Assembly (NCBI RefSeq): GCF_047511655.1
Contig: NC_133386.1
Coordinates: 130,575,866-130,639,865, forward strand
Reading direction: 5' to 3'
Source of the DNA: Castor canadensis
Lineage: Eukaryota > Chordata > Mammalia > Rodentia > Castoridae
DNA length: 64,000 nt
Made by a program: the position numbers and the translations under genes. Shown here piece after piece: positions 25,292 to 35,329 of the stretch (the stretch's first letter is position 1; every line of letters starts with the position of its first letter). The notes beneath the pieces were generated by a model, which saw only the letters and a list, made by a program, of their open reading frames with translations, made no database searches and was not told the origin of the DNA.

Positions 25292-25336
<45 letters not shown>

Positions 25337-28300
25337 TCATGTGTGGGCTGGGGTCATGGCTCAAGTGGTAGAGTGCCTGCCTAGCAAGTACCACAAAAAA
25401 AAAAAAAAAAGGCCTAGGCGGGATGTGCTTGTACTTCCAGTATTGAGGAGGCTGAAGTAGGAGGATTATTTGAGCTCAGGAGTTCAAGATCAGCTTGGGC
25501 AATATAGTGAGACCCCTTCCCATCTCAAAAAAGTTTTTATTTTATTTTATTTTTTTTATAGAAAGTTGTAATAAACAAGTCCTTTTCACAGTATAAGTGG
25601 GTCAGCTGGCAAACAAAATTTCTGGGTAGGGGGAGGTCATCAATAGGAAGCAATTTTTCCCACGTTAAAGTAGTATGTTAGAGATACAGGAGGGATGTGG
25701 TAGAGACCCCAGTCAATTCATACATCTGCAACTGAGCTACACGGTTAAGCTCCATCCATCCACCCAGCCTACTGTCTGTCCTTTCACCCATTCACATATT
25801 AGTGCTTACTCCACATGCTGGGGTTGTGAAAGTGTGTCACAGTGCTTAAGATGCTCACTTTTTTTGGGAGACAGACAAATGGAAAGGCAATTATGAAACA
25901 GAAGGTCAGTGATAAGACATGATCGGGTAAGTTAAGAGTGCTGTGGTGGAAGCCAAGGAAAGGAAAGATCTGGTGGAGATGCTGGGGCGTGGCAGGATCT
26001 AAAAGGATGAGTAACAGCGAGGAGGAAGGGCAAAAGGAGGCACTCTAGCAGAAGGACTATAAGGGAAAGCAGGGGTGTGAGCACAGGTAGTAAGAAGAAG
26101 CAGCAGACAAAAAAATGGTCTGGAGCAGGGTGGGGAAGGCTTCCTGGAAGAAGTAGGACGCATCAGGCCTGGAAGACGATACTTTTGGTCTATGGTGATG
26201 GTAAAAGAACAAGACTGTTGCATCCCAGCAGGAATTACTACCCATCATGATACCTGCAGAGAACTAATTCTAAGCTCACTATGGATCTATACTGCAGTGT
26301 CTTTGTTTTAAGAGATTTTTTGTTGTTTTCATATTTGTGGTTCTCCCTGCTAGCTCCACTTTAGGATTACTCAGAAAGCATTAAAAAGTACTAATGAACA
26401 GGCTTCAGCCTACAGCAATTAAATCAAAATCCTGAGAACAGGGCTGAGAAGTACGAGTATTCTTCCTAAGAGCTCATGGGTGACCACAGGGTGCAGTCAG
26501 TGATTTTAATGAGAATCACTGTTTCACAATGGCCCTGAAAAAAGTTTCCTGGCCAGCTATACACGAATGATATTGCAGGTGATTATTTACAGGTTATCTG
26601 CTGGAGCTCCTCCTGAAAAATCCCCTATGAAGCACCTGCACTATATGCATGGGCAAATTGTTTGATGCCTCTTGCAGATGGGAGCTGGCCCCTCACCACA
26701 CTATTGTGGACACCTGCAGAGGTGTGAAACAATTTCAGTACCTCCTCTGTTCTGACATTGCTTTAGGTTCTAGGCACTACCAGGAAACATGCCTCAGAGA
26801 TTGGAAGGAGATTACATTCTCTGGTAAAATGATGTCTATCTTTTTTAAAGAGGACTCCAGGAACTCCATTCATTGATACTTTTGTCAGCCTGATGCAGGC
26901 TGCTATATTATGCCTAATGATAAAAGGAGATGAAGTTTTCAGTTATTCTGAAATTCAGAATATAATTCACACTGACCACAGACTTCTGCTGAAGCCACAG
27001 ACTTCTCATCTCCCCTCTTGGTAGTAGTAAGGGAGAGTGAAACAGCAGCTGTTTTACAGAGGTGAGGCTTTTCATCAAGGACAACTTTACTGAGAATGCT
27101 AGGAGGTTCTGCCTCTGTCCTTTTTAAAAACAAATTTTGAGATAAGGTCTTGCTCTGTGGTTCATACTGTTCTCCAGCCATGATCCTTCTGCCTCAATTT
27201 AGCCTCTCAAGTGCTGGTGCCCTTTGCTTTCCCATGATCACCCCTGTTTCTGCTTTCCTCTGCCCTCCTTTTTCATAAATGAACCTCAAGTCCTTGTCTT
27301 TAAAGAGAATGAGAATCTGGAAGGTAGAATTTTGTTCTCATAGGTTTGGGGTCACAGAACCTGGAAGGAGGAGGACTGGTAGAGCGGCCCAAGTGATAGA
27401 GCGCCTGCCTAGCAAATGTGAGGCCTAGAGTTCAAATCCCAGTGCTGCAAAAAAAATAAATAAATCTGCAAACAGAAGAGAGGTGGGGGAGAAGGAAGGG
27501 GACAAGGTATATACACCCATCAAGGGCATAAGCCCAGTGACTTACTTCTTCCAACTAGGCCCATGTCCCTAGTTTCCACCTTCCACTAGCATCATCAGAT
27601 TATGAGTCCATCGTGGATTAACCCATTGTTTAGGTCAGAGCCCTCAATCACTTCCCAAAAGCCCCACATATGAGCATTGTATTGGGGAGCAAGCTTTGAA
27701 CACATGAATTTTCTTAAACATTTTTCATGGGTTTCATCATGACACTTTCATACATGTATTCAATGTACTTTTATCATATTTACCCCCCATTCATTACTCT
27801 GTCCTCCTGTCTCTTCACTCTGGTAATTATTTCCCTTGTTGTACAACTTTTTAATTTGATGGAATCCCATTTGTCAATTACTAGTAGAGTCCTATTCAGA
27901 AATGTGTTGCCTATGCCTACATTTTCCCTATGTTTTTTCTGTAGTAGTTTCAGTTTCAGATCATACATTAAGGTCTTTGATCTATTTTAAATTGATTTTT
28001 TTTATACAAGGTGAGAGATAGGGGTCTAGTTTCAGTCTGTGTGTGGATATCCAGTTTTCCCAGCACCATTTGTTGAAAAGACTGTCAGAGTTTTTTCCAG
28101 TATATGTTTTTGGTACCTTTGTTGAGAATCAGATGGTTCTAGATGGGTTATTTTTGGGTCCTCTGTTCTATTCCATTGGCCTCTGTGTCTGATTTTGTGC
28201 CAGTACAATGTTGTTTTTGTTACTATGGCTCTGTAGTATAATTTGAGTCAGGTATTGTGACACCTCTAGCATTGCTCTTTTTGCTCAGGATTGCTTTGGC

Positions 28301-31300
28301 TATTCAGGATTTTTTTGGGCTTCCAAATGGATCTTAGCACTGTTTTTTCTATTTTCATGACATTTGATGAGGGGTGCATTGAATCCATAGTTTGTTTTCA
28401 GTAGTACAGTCATTTTCACAATATTAAATCTGCCAGTTCACGAACATGGGACATCTTTCCATCTTCAACAACACTTAGTTTTGGGTAGACATTTCATATC
28501 CAAACCATACCACAGCTAAGAAAGAAAAAGGGTAGCTAGGTATGGTGGCATGAACCTGGAGTCCCCACCACTCAAGAGGCTCAAGCGGGAGGATTGCTAG
28601 AGCTCAGGAGATTGAGGCTGTAGTGCATTACACTGATAGGGTGCCCATAGTAAGCATCTGTAGTGGAATTTTGCCTGTGAATAGCCACTGAACTCCAGCC
28701 TGTACAACTCAGCAAGACACTATCTCTTAAATTAAAAAAAAAAAAAATTCAAGAAGGGTAGAATCAGAGGGAGGTCCCAGACTTGTGGAGAGGGTATGGG
28801 CAATAGAGATGTGCCTTCCTGAATTTCAAAGTTGAAAGAACTGTGTAGTTCCCTGCTCTGCCCTGATCATAAAAGAGGTCTTGTCTGGTTTTAGGGTCAA
28901 CTTCATTGGTTCCTCTAGTTCAGTTGTATACAGTGTCACATAATAGGTCCTCTTATCTACAAGGATAACTGGGAGGCCCCACATGCTAAGGAGAGACCTC
29001 TGTGGCTGTTTATGAGATGTGAAGGCCTGGCTGATGATTTGAGCAGAACTTTCATTGAATAGTCTCTCTATAGAAAGTGATAGATAAATGCTTTCCCAGA
29101 AGCTTAAAATGTAGTGCAAAGAATAGTTATAAAAATCTCCTAACATGTGCTGATTGGTGGTGTATGTCGGCCTTGATATGATTCAGAGCCAAGTAGGGAA
29201 GTTATTCTGATGAGAGTGGGAAGAAAAAAAATTCAAGAAGGATAGAATCAGAGGGAGGTCCCAAGACTTGTGGAGAGGTTATGGGCAAGTGGGTAGAGAT
29301 TCCCAAACAGAATTAGTATTCTTACCTGCCCTTTTACTTAATAGAGACACTTATTTCTAACTCTTATTAACCAGGAATTCTAGAAATGTCTATTGGATGC
29401 TACTTTGTGCTGGGGTGGGGGTTTGGGGATGTCTATAGTGTTGCTCTCCCCTTCAAGTGCAGTCTTCTATGAAGACTAGTTTCATCTTTCTTCTGCTATT
29501 TTGTGGATCACAGTAGATGCCATGATCAGATTTCTTAGCTCACATATCTTCTGCTTTTTTTTTTTAACCCCTCCTCATTTCTGTCACCGTTTAGGTTTTA
29601 TATCCAGATGGTCAGGCTCAGATGATTCACCCCAAGCCAGCAGATTTCCGGAATCCTGGCCCAGGGCGGCACCGTCTCATCACTCAGGTGTACCTTTCCC
29701 ATACTGCCTGGACAGGTAAAGAGTCAGTGGGCCAGGGTGGGCAGAAAAATATGCTCCTGGAGATCATAACCACTCTAGCATTTTTTGCAGTTTGAAAAAA
29801 ATACATGCTTGAATCATGCATGCTGAAGATTGAACTTGATTCTTTAAAGAGTTCATAAGCTAAAACTTAGTACATATAGACTACTTTGCTTCACTGGTTG
29901 CATGAGAAACAGGATTCTATTAGAAGATATACAGGAGAGTTGGGATATGGCTCAAACAAGCACCAAGCATTGGCTTAGCAAGCATCAAGACCCTCAGTTC
30001 AACACACATACCCCCCTATCATAGAATGGAGCCTTGGGCTGGACTCCCGGAGACTATTGTGTTGTTCTAACCCTGCCATTGATTTGCTGTGCACCCTTGG
30101 GCAAGTAATTCTATGAGTCTATTTCCCCACCTTCAAAATGAAGATGAAAATTCTCAACCTACAAATCAGTAGTGAGGATTAAGCAACTTTTCTTGCCAAA
30201 AATTTATCTGTATAGTCAGTGAATAGTCAGTGAATGAATAGTTTATTCCCCTGAAATAAGTAACATGACAAGTAGCAGTTCTTCCCTTCCACTTGGGCTG
30301 TTTTTTTGAGGTAATGCAGAGTAAGATGATCTGTTAAAACAGCAACTAAATAGAACCTAACTTTGTGACAGTACACAGAGCTGTGCATGTTTTGTTTTGT
30401 ATTTAATGTCAGAATAAAATGGTAGAGGTGTACACATGGGGAACCACACAGGTGACTAGTGAGGTGCTGAAGGTGACCCCCAGACTTACAGGTCCCTAAA
30501 TCCCTTGTTTTTTCATCCAGCCTTGCTCCCTTCTGGCCTGGGACAGAAAAGTTAAAGTGTTCTCATTCTAAATGCACTTGGCCTCTTTCTCCTAGCCTAG
30601 GATGTGGTGCCAGAAGTTTGTACGAGCTCCTGCAGTCCCTTGATCCCTGCTAGGGCTGCTCCTCAGAGAGGTGAGGTGTTGCCATGTGGAGAGCAGAGTC
30701 ACACAGAACAGGTTTCATGTTCTGCCTATCTTGCTGTGTGAACCTGAGGAAGTCATTTTACCTACCTGTCTGTCTCATTTTCTTAATCTTTCAGATTCTA
30801 GGCCTGACAAATAGGTTGTGTAATTTGTCCCATTTGACCTATGGTCTCTTTGTTCCACTGCTACTTTCCTCTTGGTTTCCCTCTTCTCTTCTTTCCTCCC
30901 ATGGCATTGGCTTGAATTGCCATTGTTACCAAATGCTGGTGAGGGAAGGCAAAATGACCCCAACAGGATTGAGAACTGCATCAGCTCCCTCTGACTCTCT
31001 CAGTGTTTGGTTCCTTGAAAGTGTTACCAAAGCACCACAGCTGTGGCTGTGCCCTGCTGTCTGGGAAGAGCTAGAGAGTGTGGTGGGAAGGCTGACACTG
31101 GTACCTGCCCTAACTCCACCCTGAGTGGGAGATTCTTCTGGAGTCTGATGTCACAGAGCAGCACTAGTGTTATTACAGCTACACTCTTGACTGTGTCAGG
31201 CCTCATGATGTGGAGGTGTGCATGCTACATGACTAGTAAATAGGGAGATGAGGCTACACTTAGGGCTCAAGCTGAACTCTGGGATTGGCAAGGTTGCCCT

Positions 31301-32467
31301 GGCCTTGCTGCCTGCCAAGGATCCAGTCTCTCACTGGTTTCTTGGAAAACATCTGGAAGTGACCAGGAATAGGCCTGGTTTGTTGAGGAGTTCTGGAGCC
31401 TTTACCTTCATTAATCTAGACCCATCCACTCACTTCTGCCCTCTGAACTTCATAGCCTGAGGCTCATCTTTAACCCTTGCACCTTTTTGCTCTAGTTCCC
31501 CCAAAGTGGGGAGTATGTCCCAAGCTTATTCTGTTCTGGCCTTTGCACTTGCCCTCTGGGTTTTTCTGAAATCTTCTACCCCTTCTTCAGTGTAGAAGCC
31601 ATGTGGATAATGGAAAACTTAATTGTGTCAGTTTGTGAACTGAACTCAAGTTCCATCACAGATGTGGATTTGGGCAGTCCCTTAGAACCTCTCTAAGCTT
31701 CAGGACTTTTTTCGAGATTATGACAGTCTTTTTTCCATGGTTTGGCAGGATAAGAACTCTTGGGGTTCCATGTTTGGCACAGCCTTGGTGTTTTATTCCA
31801 GAGCCTTCTGGTACTCTCTCCTCAGTACACTTGAAAACTCAATTAGAGCTGTCTTTGTTGCCTCAACCAAACAGCTACTAGCTCAAAGGGAGGTCTTATT
31901 CCTTCTCACTAGGGCCTGCCAATAGACAGATACTAGGTCAGCATTTTAATATAATGTAATGAAAATAATCAAAGGTTTTCTGACATGATTTTAGGTCCTT
32001 GAAACTTGTTCCTTTTCACTGGTAAGTAACTTTTGGTAAGCTGGTTGCCAGTAGCTCATTCCTATAGCCCTTGCTACTTGGGAGGCTGAAATCAGGAAGA
32101 TTGCAGATGGAGGCCAGCATAGACAATTAGTTTTTTTTTTTTTTTAGGGTTAAGGGAGAGGGATGCAGACAGATGAAATGTTCTTGAAACCCTATTTTTT
32201 CCATCTTTGATACTGCTTTTAGTTGCTCTTTCACTCAAATTCCTAGCAGTTGCCCAATCTTAGTGGATTTCTTTTGTGTTTTTTCCAGAACCATGCCAGG
32301 TGGAAGTGAGGCTGCTGCTGGCCTACAACTCCAATGCCCGCATTCCAAAATCCCCTTGGATTGAGAGTGGTGAGCTGTTGCCGCAGATGGAAGCCAGCAT
32401 CGAGGGCACCATCCCCTTCAGCAAGCCTGTGAAAGTCTACATAATGCCAAAGCCTGCGAGGCGCTGA
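10242..32467 (+). CDS. INTS4: Integrator complex subunit 4, C-terminal third (eight coding exons)
   Basis: Joined exons 10242-10335, 14050-14130, 16474-16604, 22290-22349, 24454-24613, 24836-24979, 29595-29715 and 32289-32467 give one continuous frame of 322 residues ending in [11 protein letters not shown] and TGA. All introns are GT-AG and all exon phases agree. I recognise the protein as INTS4; the mammalian protein is about 963 residues, so the window holds roughly residues 642-963 and the 5' exons lie before position 1. INTS4 is a nuclear scaffold of the Integrator complex, which cleaves nascent snRNA, enhancer and promoter-proximal transcripts made by RNA polymerase II. From family knowledge, the N-terminal part is helical HEAT-type repeat and the C-terminal part is beta-rich and contacts the INTS9-INTS11 endonuclease; the window covers the end of the helical region and this C-terminal part. 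No frameshift or premature stop is seen. The gene converges on AAMDC. Confidence 0.96.
10732..11263 (+). repeat. SINE cluster: B1, three-arm composite and ID
   Basis: B1 at 10732-10840, a B1-B1-ID composite at 10843-11160 (gggctagcggtgtcacccaa marks the ID arm), and an ID copy with an (AATC)n tail at 11168-11263. Confidence 0.75.
11366..11757 (+). repeat. SINE cluster: ID, composite, ID
   Basis: ID at 11366-11470, composite with a deleted ID arm at 11471-11652, ID at 11666-11757. The repeat ctaattaaggg occurs at 11358-11368 and 11658-11668. Confidence 0.75.
12675..12870 (+). repeat. Composite B1-ID SINE
   Basis: ggctcacgcctgtaatccta, aggatcatggttcgaagcca, then gagttcaaaccccagtactg. Confidence 0.82.
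13268..13500 (+). repeat. ID SINE with C-run, followed by B1
   Basis: ID at 13268-13374 in which the usual cccc before agtacc has become an 18-C run (13333-13350), then B1 at 13386-13500. Confidence 0.78.
14050..14130 (+). CDS. INTS4: INTS4 coding exon
   Basis: 27 codons in phase 0 on both sides, reading [20 protein letters not shown] then ASAAAKQ. The acceptor is ctgggtag and the donor gtaagt, a consensus 5' splice site. It continues directly from the LLLIK end of the preceding exon. Confidence 0.95.
15445..15530 (-). mobile_element. LINE-1 3' terminal fragment, antisense
   Basis: T-rich head followed by tgtatacattgtttgggcca, which matches the reverse complement of the L1 3' end seen at 2950-3010. 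Confidence 0.55.
15595..16135 (+). mobile_element. MER44-like Tigger DNA transposon relic (TcMar), split by a SINE
   Basis: Starts cagataatccct and ends gagcatctg, with inner landmarks gcagctcccagtcagccatg and attaaatgcatttttgactt that I recognise from MER44-type Tigger elements. An antisense composite SINE (about 15640-15845) sits inside, flanked by ttttttga-type repeats. This is a non-autonomous DNA transposon fossil. It also accounts for the first third of a 164-codon open frame (15917-16411), which is not coding. Confidence 0.75.
16474..16604 (+). CDS. INTS4: INTS4 coding exon
   Basis: 43 codons plus two bases, from [20 protein letters not shown] to [10 protein letters not shown]. The acceptor is ccatatag after a pyrimidine stretch and the donor gtaaga. 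The trailing GG joins the first A of the next exon to make Gly. Confidence 0.95.
16605..18179. other. INTS4: INTS4 intron without recognised repeats
   Basis: AT-rich unique sequence with no SINE over about 2.6 kb (16136-18817, apart from the exon at 16474 and the MIR at 18180). No additional exon was recognised. Confidence 0.5.
18180..18450 (+). repeat. MIR SINE (near full length)
   Basis: Order of landmarks fits MIR: ggcttcagatcttgtcttta, aaaagttacttaacacttct, tcctcagtttgttcccg, aataatacctacttctcccc. Confidence 0.6.
18818..19012 (-). repeat. Composite B1-ID SINE
   Basis: Antisense: tgtggtactgggatttgaac, gagccactccaccagccc, tgacctctgcctcctgagta, gagccaccagtgcccagct. Confidence 0.85.
19520..19707 (-). 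repeat. Composite B1-ID SINE
   Basis: Antisense: T run, ggggcttgaactcagggcct, ttttttcaagatagggtctc, ccaccagtgcccagct. Confidence 0.85.
19883..20002 (-). repeat. (AC)24 microsatellite joined to antisense ID SINE
   Basis: 48 bases of AC repeat (19883-19930) abut tgctggggttcgaacatagt and gagctacatccccagccc, so the microsatellite sits where the SINE tail should be. Confidence 0.85.
20625..20755 (-). repeat. L2 fragment
   Basis: tattcagcaaatatttattg followed by tgctgtgccaggaaatat resembles the reverse complement of an L2 3' end. Confidence 0.5.
21463..21540 (+). repeat. ID SINE (BC1-like form)
   Basis: ggtgatgtagcttagtagag, cttgcctagcatgagcaagg and gggttcaatcgccagg; closer to classic ID than the other copies. 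Confidence 0.72.
21780..22148 (-). mobile_element. 5'-truncated LINE-1 3' end with target-site duplication
   Basis: Antisense copy of the same L1 3' UTR as at 2700-3020: T-rich head, pyrimidine/C-rich tract 21833-21900, and matching text through 22145. It is flanked by tgagagaaatattttt at 21764-21779 and 22149-22164. Confidence 0.88.
22290..22349 (+). CDS. INTS4: INTS4 coding exon (60 nt)
   Basis: Small exon split at both ends: one base completes Gly, then [19 protein letters not shown], then two bases of Arg. The acceptor is tttctacag and the donor gtaact. An antisense composite SINE begins only about 16 bases past the donor. Confidence 0.94.
22366..22699 (-). repeat. Three-arm composite SINE (B1-B1-ID)
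   Basis: Antisense ID arm (22366-22458) then two antisense B1-like arms (22465-22580, 22585-22699). Starts about 16 bases after an INTS4 splice donor. Confidence 0.82.
23071..23155 (+). repeat. B1 3' fragment
   Basis: aaaaccagcctggacaacat and ccatctcaaaagaaaaa. Confidence 0.65.
23835..24061 (+). repeat. ID SINE followed by B1
   Basis: ID at 23835-23915 (ggctcaagtggtagagtgcc) and B1 at 23929-24061 (tataatcccaacactcagga). Confidence 0.8.
24454..24613 (+). CDS. INTS4: INTS4 coding exon (160 nt)
   Basis: One base completes Arg, followed by 53 codons starting [20 protein letters not shown] and ending HLPLPEQ. The acceptor is ttcctccag and the donor gtcagg. Reading through into the intron adds residues not found in INTS4 before a stop at about 24710, so the donor at 24614 is the right end. 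Confidence 0.96.
24836..24979 (+). CDS. INTS4: INTS4 coding exon (144 nt)
   Basis: 48 codons, phase 0 at both ends, starting [20 protein letters not shown] and ending STVKVQ. It follows the shortest INTS4 intron in the window (222 bp). The acceptor is gcttatag and the donor gtctgt, a weaker 5' splice site. This begins the beta-rich C-terminal domain. Confidence 0.95.
25294..25536 (+). repeat. (CA)n, deleted ID SINE and B1
   Basis: CA repeat 25294-25335; ID at 25344-25412 lacking the stretch between ctagcaag and taccac; B1 at 25413-25536 ending ccatctcaaaaaa. Confidence 0.8.
25537..27120. other. INTS4: INTS4 intron, probable old repeat at 25850-26200
   Basis: aaggcttcctggaagaagta and nearby text resemble the unnamed mammalian-wide repeat also seen near 40620-40800. 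The remainder is unassigned. Confidence 0.4.
27121..27218 (-). repeat. Diverged B1 SINE
   Basis: Antisense: gagataaggtcttgctctgt and tagcctctcaagtgctgg. Confidence 0.6.
27368..27464 (+). repeat. ID SINE
   Basis: agagcgcctgcctagcaaat, then agttcaaatcccagtgctgc and an A-rich tail. Confidence 0.8.
27715..28450 (-). mobile_element. LINE-1 ORF2/3' fragment, antisense
   Basis: Antisense L1 text containing the segments gatggaatcccatttgtcaa and cagcaccatttgttgaaaag, typical of mammalian L1 ORF2. Many stops; old. Confidence 0.75.
28535..28747 (+). pseudogene. RN7SL: 7SL RNA retropseudogene lacking the S domain
   Basis: It follows 7SL RNA (the signal recognition particle RNA) from its 5' end through gggaggattgctagagctca and ggctgtagtgcattacactg up to about nucleotide 120. 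It then jumps to about nucleotide 227 (gtagtgg) and continues cctgtgaatagccactgaac to the 3' end and an A-tail. Unlike B1 or Alu, it keeps the ctgatagggtgcccatagtaag segment, so it is a separate 7SL copy and not a SINE arm. Short imperfect flanking repeats (aagggtag at 28528-28535 and 28754-28761) fit L1-driven retroposition. Confidence 0.85.
28738..29300 (+). repeat. 65-bp direct repeat pair around 420 bp of unique intron
   Basis: About 65 bases at 28738-28803, from the A-run through agaatcagagggaggtccca to tatgggcaa, recur at 29226-29291 with a few changes. The sequence between the copies is not duplicated. Confidence 0.8.
29595..29715 (+). CDS. INTS4: INTS4 coding exon (121 nt)
   Basis: 40 codons plus one base, starting [20 protein letters not shown] and ending YLSHTAWT. 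The acceptor is accgtttag and the donor gtaaag. The trailing G joins AA of the last exon to encode Glu. Confidence 0.96.
29934..30016 (+). repeat. Degenerate ID SINE
   Basis: gggatatggctcaaacaagc and ttggcttagcaagcatcaag. Confidence 0.6.
30040..30240 (+). repeat. MIR SINE
   Basis: tgctgtgcacccttgggcaa, then tctatttccccaccttcaaa; MIR order. Confidence 0.55.
30241..32040. other. INTS4: INTS4 last intron, SINE-poor
   Basis: MIR-like stretches near 30700-30800 and 31590-31720. A 146-codon open frame at 30684-31124 begins inside the MIR-like sequence and shows no family resemblance, so it is not called as a gene. Confidence 0.5.
32041..32130 (+). repeat. B1-like arm, truncated
   Basis: gtagctcattcctatagccc and tgctacttgggaggctgaaa; lies 160 bases before the last INTS4 exon. 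Confidence 0.6.
32289..32467 (+). CDS. INTS4: INTS4 terminal coding exon
   Basis: Two bases complete Glu, then 58 codons from [20 protein letters not shown] to [12 protein letters not shown] and TGA at 32465-32467. The acceptor is ttttttccag. The upstream in-frame ATG at 32276 lies in the intron and is not a start. Confidence 0.97.
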
Positions 32468-32679
32468 GTCACAAGTGGCCTTCACAGACATGGCCTACAA
32501 GGCCCTTCTTAGGTACCATGAGCCAGAAGCCTGGAGTGCTTTACCTCAAAATGATGAGTAGGCATAAGGAACGTGTGACCCTTACAGTTTTATGGTATCA
32601 CACACAGGGTAAATTATTTTTGCATTAGAAACCAAAACCTTCCAGTTTACTTCCTTCACACTCCCTGCCCTCCCCCCAT

Positions 32680-32685
32680 AATAAA
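32680..32685 (+). terminator. INTS4: INTS4 polyadenylation signal AATAAA
   Basis: AATAAA lies about 213 bases after the INTS4 stop, with a GT-rich stretch (tgtgtgtgg, near 32730) downstream, as expected for cleavage near 32700. A second AATAAA at 33076-33081 could serve as a distal signal. Confidence 0.8.
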
Positions 32686-32705
32686 GCTGAGAAAACACCA
32701 AGCTA

Positions 32706-34361
32706 TTCTAGTTTTTGGTCCTTAAAAAATGTGTGTGGCTATAGCTCCAGGACTTAAAACACATGCATTAATTCTGAGGTATGAAACACAAAGTTCCAAT
32801 TTTCTAGCCACTTCCAAAGAACTGGTTATTCGAGCTACAACCTTGTTTCTTAACGTTTCCAAGGGCAACTTCAAAGCTGCTTTAACAATTGTACTTTTTC
32901 ATCATCTAAGAGCCTGAAGGACTTTAGATGTCTGTTATCTTACTAAGAGGCCTCTTCTCTAACCCAGGCAATAGTTGGGCCAAGGACTGATGAAACAGCT
33001 GGAGAATGAATCATTTTCATCCTGAGAGGAATTCTTGATCTTGTCTGCCATTATCCTTAGAATTGCTCTGTCTTTAATAAAATAATATAGAAGAATCATA
33101 TTTTACAAAAAGAAACCAGTGTTATGGGAAGGAGGAATCCAGTGGAAGAAATAGTTACTTCTGGCTCATCTCTGATGCGCTGGAGCTATGTTGTGTGAAT
33201 AATGGGCAGGTACAATGGTGTGTCAGTGATACAGAAGTTAACTGTGTGGCAGGCTGTGCCATGTGCTCTACCTGTCGTTTAATCTTCACAGCAGCCAAAT
33301 GAGGCTTAGAGATTAAGTTCTCCTGGTCTTCATCCCCTCCAGGTCTTCAGACCTGCTGAACTTTGGAGTATGCTCTTCCGTCTGTCTCCTCTGGTTCCTT
33401 TCCTCCAATTCGTTAGAACAGCCTTGTTCTAGAACCTAGCTGTACCTTGTATGGGATGGGAACATTGCCTATATGTTCCTACAGCCTCCTATACATTCTT
33501 CAAGTACAGTATCTCTTTGTGTTGCAGATTCACAATTTACAAGGCAGGCAGGAAAAGCAAAGGAGTAGTGTGGTCTAGAGGAAGCTAACACAGACTGAAA
33601 AATCAGAGAGCAGTCTCTCTCAGAAGAAGATGGCTGTGGTTCCATTCCACTTAATTATTTTAATCTGGGTATGTGGGCCAAACCTTCCAATTCTTTCAGA
33701 AAAGCCAGACATTTACATTTTCATATAAAAAATTCAATTAAAAATTATCGTGACTAATGTTAAAATTGAGACAAAGTATGTCTTTAGGTAGATTTATGCC
33801 AATTTGCACTTTCTATACCATCATAATATGTTTAAAAATCTGCTACTTTACATTAATCTGTAAGTACCTGGACAGTAAGAATGTTTGTGGTAGTGGATCC
33901 CTAACACAGTTCCTGGTGCATACCAGGCAACAATGAATGCGCACATGAATCCAGAACAAACTTAACAGTACACCATGGCACATCTGCAAAAAAACCTAAG
34001 ACTCAAGTTTCTATAAAAACTTTATATGTGGTGTTCACATTTGAGTTTAAGAAACCTACAAGCATCCCACTTGACTGGTTTCTTGTCTTAGATACCAATC
34101 AGGCTAGAAGAAAGTAAGTGTCGGTAGATTGAGAGCTGTATTACTTACACATTGAATCAAATGATTTAATTATTACTGTACGGGACTGAGTATAGTGTCT
34201 GTCATGTGGAAAAAATACCTTCTCTCCAGGTTCTGTATATTTCCAGCATTGACCATGTGGACCAGATTTGGAAGTAGGGGCTATTAGCAGCATTTGTACA
34301 AAATGTAATAACCTCACTGCCAGATACTTCTGACTCACTAAGAAGTCTGTGCTAATTTTTC
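32706..34361. other. Convergent intergenic region between INTS4 and AAMDC
   Basis: Unique AT-rich sequence with a spare AATAAA at 33076-33081 and a weak reversed MIR near 33205-33330. No exon or RNA gene recognised. Confidence 0.5.
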
Positions 34362-34665
34362 TCTTTATTACTGGAGTTTGAACTCAGGGCCTCACACTTG
34401 TTAAGCAGGCACTCTACCACTTGACCCTCTCTACCAGCCCTTTTTTGTGTTGGATATTTTCAAGATAGGGTCTCTTGAACTATCCTTTTGATTTCTGCCT
34501 CCCACCAAGTAGTTAGGATTACAGGCATGAGCCACTGGCACCCGGCTCTCCCTCTTTCTTTTAAGACAAGGTCTTACTATATAGCCCAGCTGGCCTTAAA
34601 CTTGCAGTTCTCCTACCTCAGCCTCTGAATGCTAGGAGTATAGATGTGCACCACTGCAGCCAACC
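34362..34665 (-). repeat. Composite B1-ID SINE followed by B1
   Basis: Antisense composite 34362-34546 (ttactggagtttgaactcag to actggcacccggct) and antisense B1 34547-34665, in the intergenic gap. Confidence 0.8.
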
Positions 34666-35329
34666 TAACTTCTCAATAATGTAGAAGCAGCTAACTTAGG
34701 GACAGTGATTACAATCACAGCTGATTCAACATCCACTGGAGCTGTCTCGCCTTATATTTGACAAATTAGTCAAATATAATTAGAAAAAAGATTGCATCAA
34801 TAAGAAATAGTCCTGTCTACACAGAGTTGGCTTAATGAGTTGAGGGAACAGATCTAGAAAGACCTTGTCATGTCACAAATGTAGAAAGAGCTGAAAAAAG
34901 GGCACCAAGCAGGACCTCCCCAGATTCTATGCTGGGTATCAGGTCTGTGAGGAACTCATTCCCAGGAGTCTGGGGAGCCAGGAGGTGTACTGTTAGAAAG
35001 AGATTAAGACACAGCCTTTGGCGCTAATCCTGGCTGTGCCACTTGCCTGGGTGAAGTTGGAAGAATGCCTTCGCTTTCCATTCCGATTGTCTTAGTGCAT
35101 CTTTTTTGGCCAAGCCACATCTTAAATTGCTCTCTGGCCTATGGATTGGCTCCCAGTCAGATACGTAACTGGGCTTACCTGTCAGATCACATAGAGCAAA
35201 AATCAGCCGTCTAAGGCTATTGCTTCTACAGCAGCTAGGGTAGAGCAATTTTGTTATTACAGCTATGACAAATATCATACTTAGTAAATGTCTAGTTCAA
35301 ATAGCTTCCAGGTAAACGATTGTTCAGTG

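Noticed and set aside
28535..28747. Functional 7SL RNA gene
   Set aside because: The S domain is deleted, many substitutions are present and it ends in an A-tail, as in a retropseudogene.
30684..31124. 146-codon open frame on the + strand
   Set aside because: Begins in MIR-like sequence in the last INTS4 intron, with no recognisable domain.
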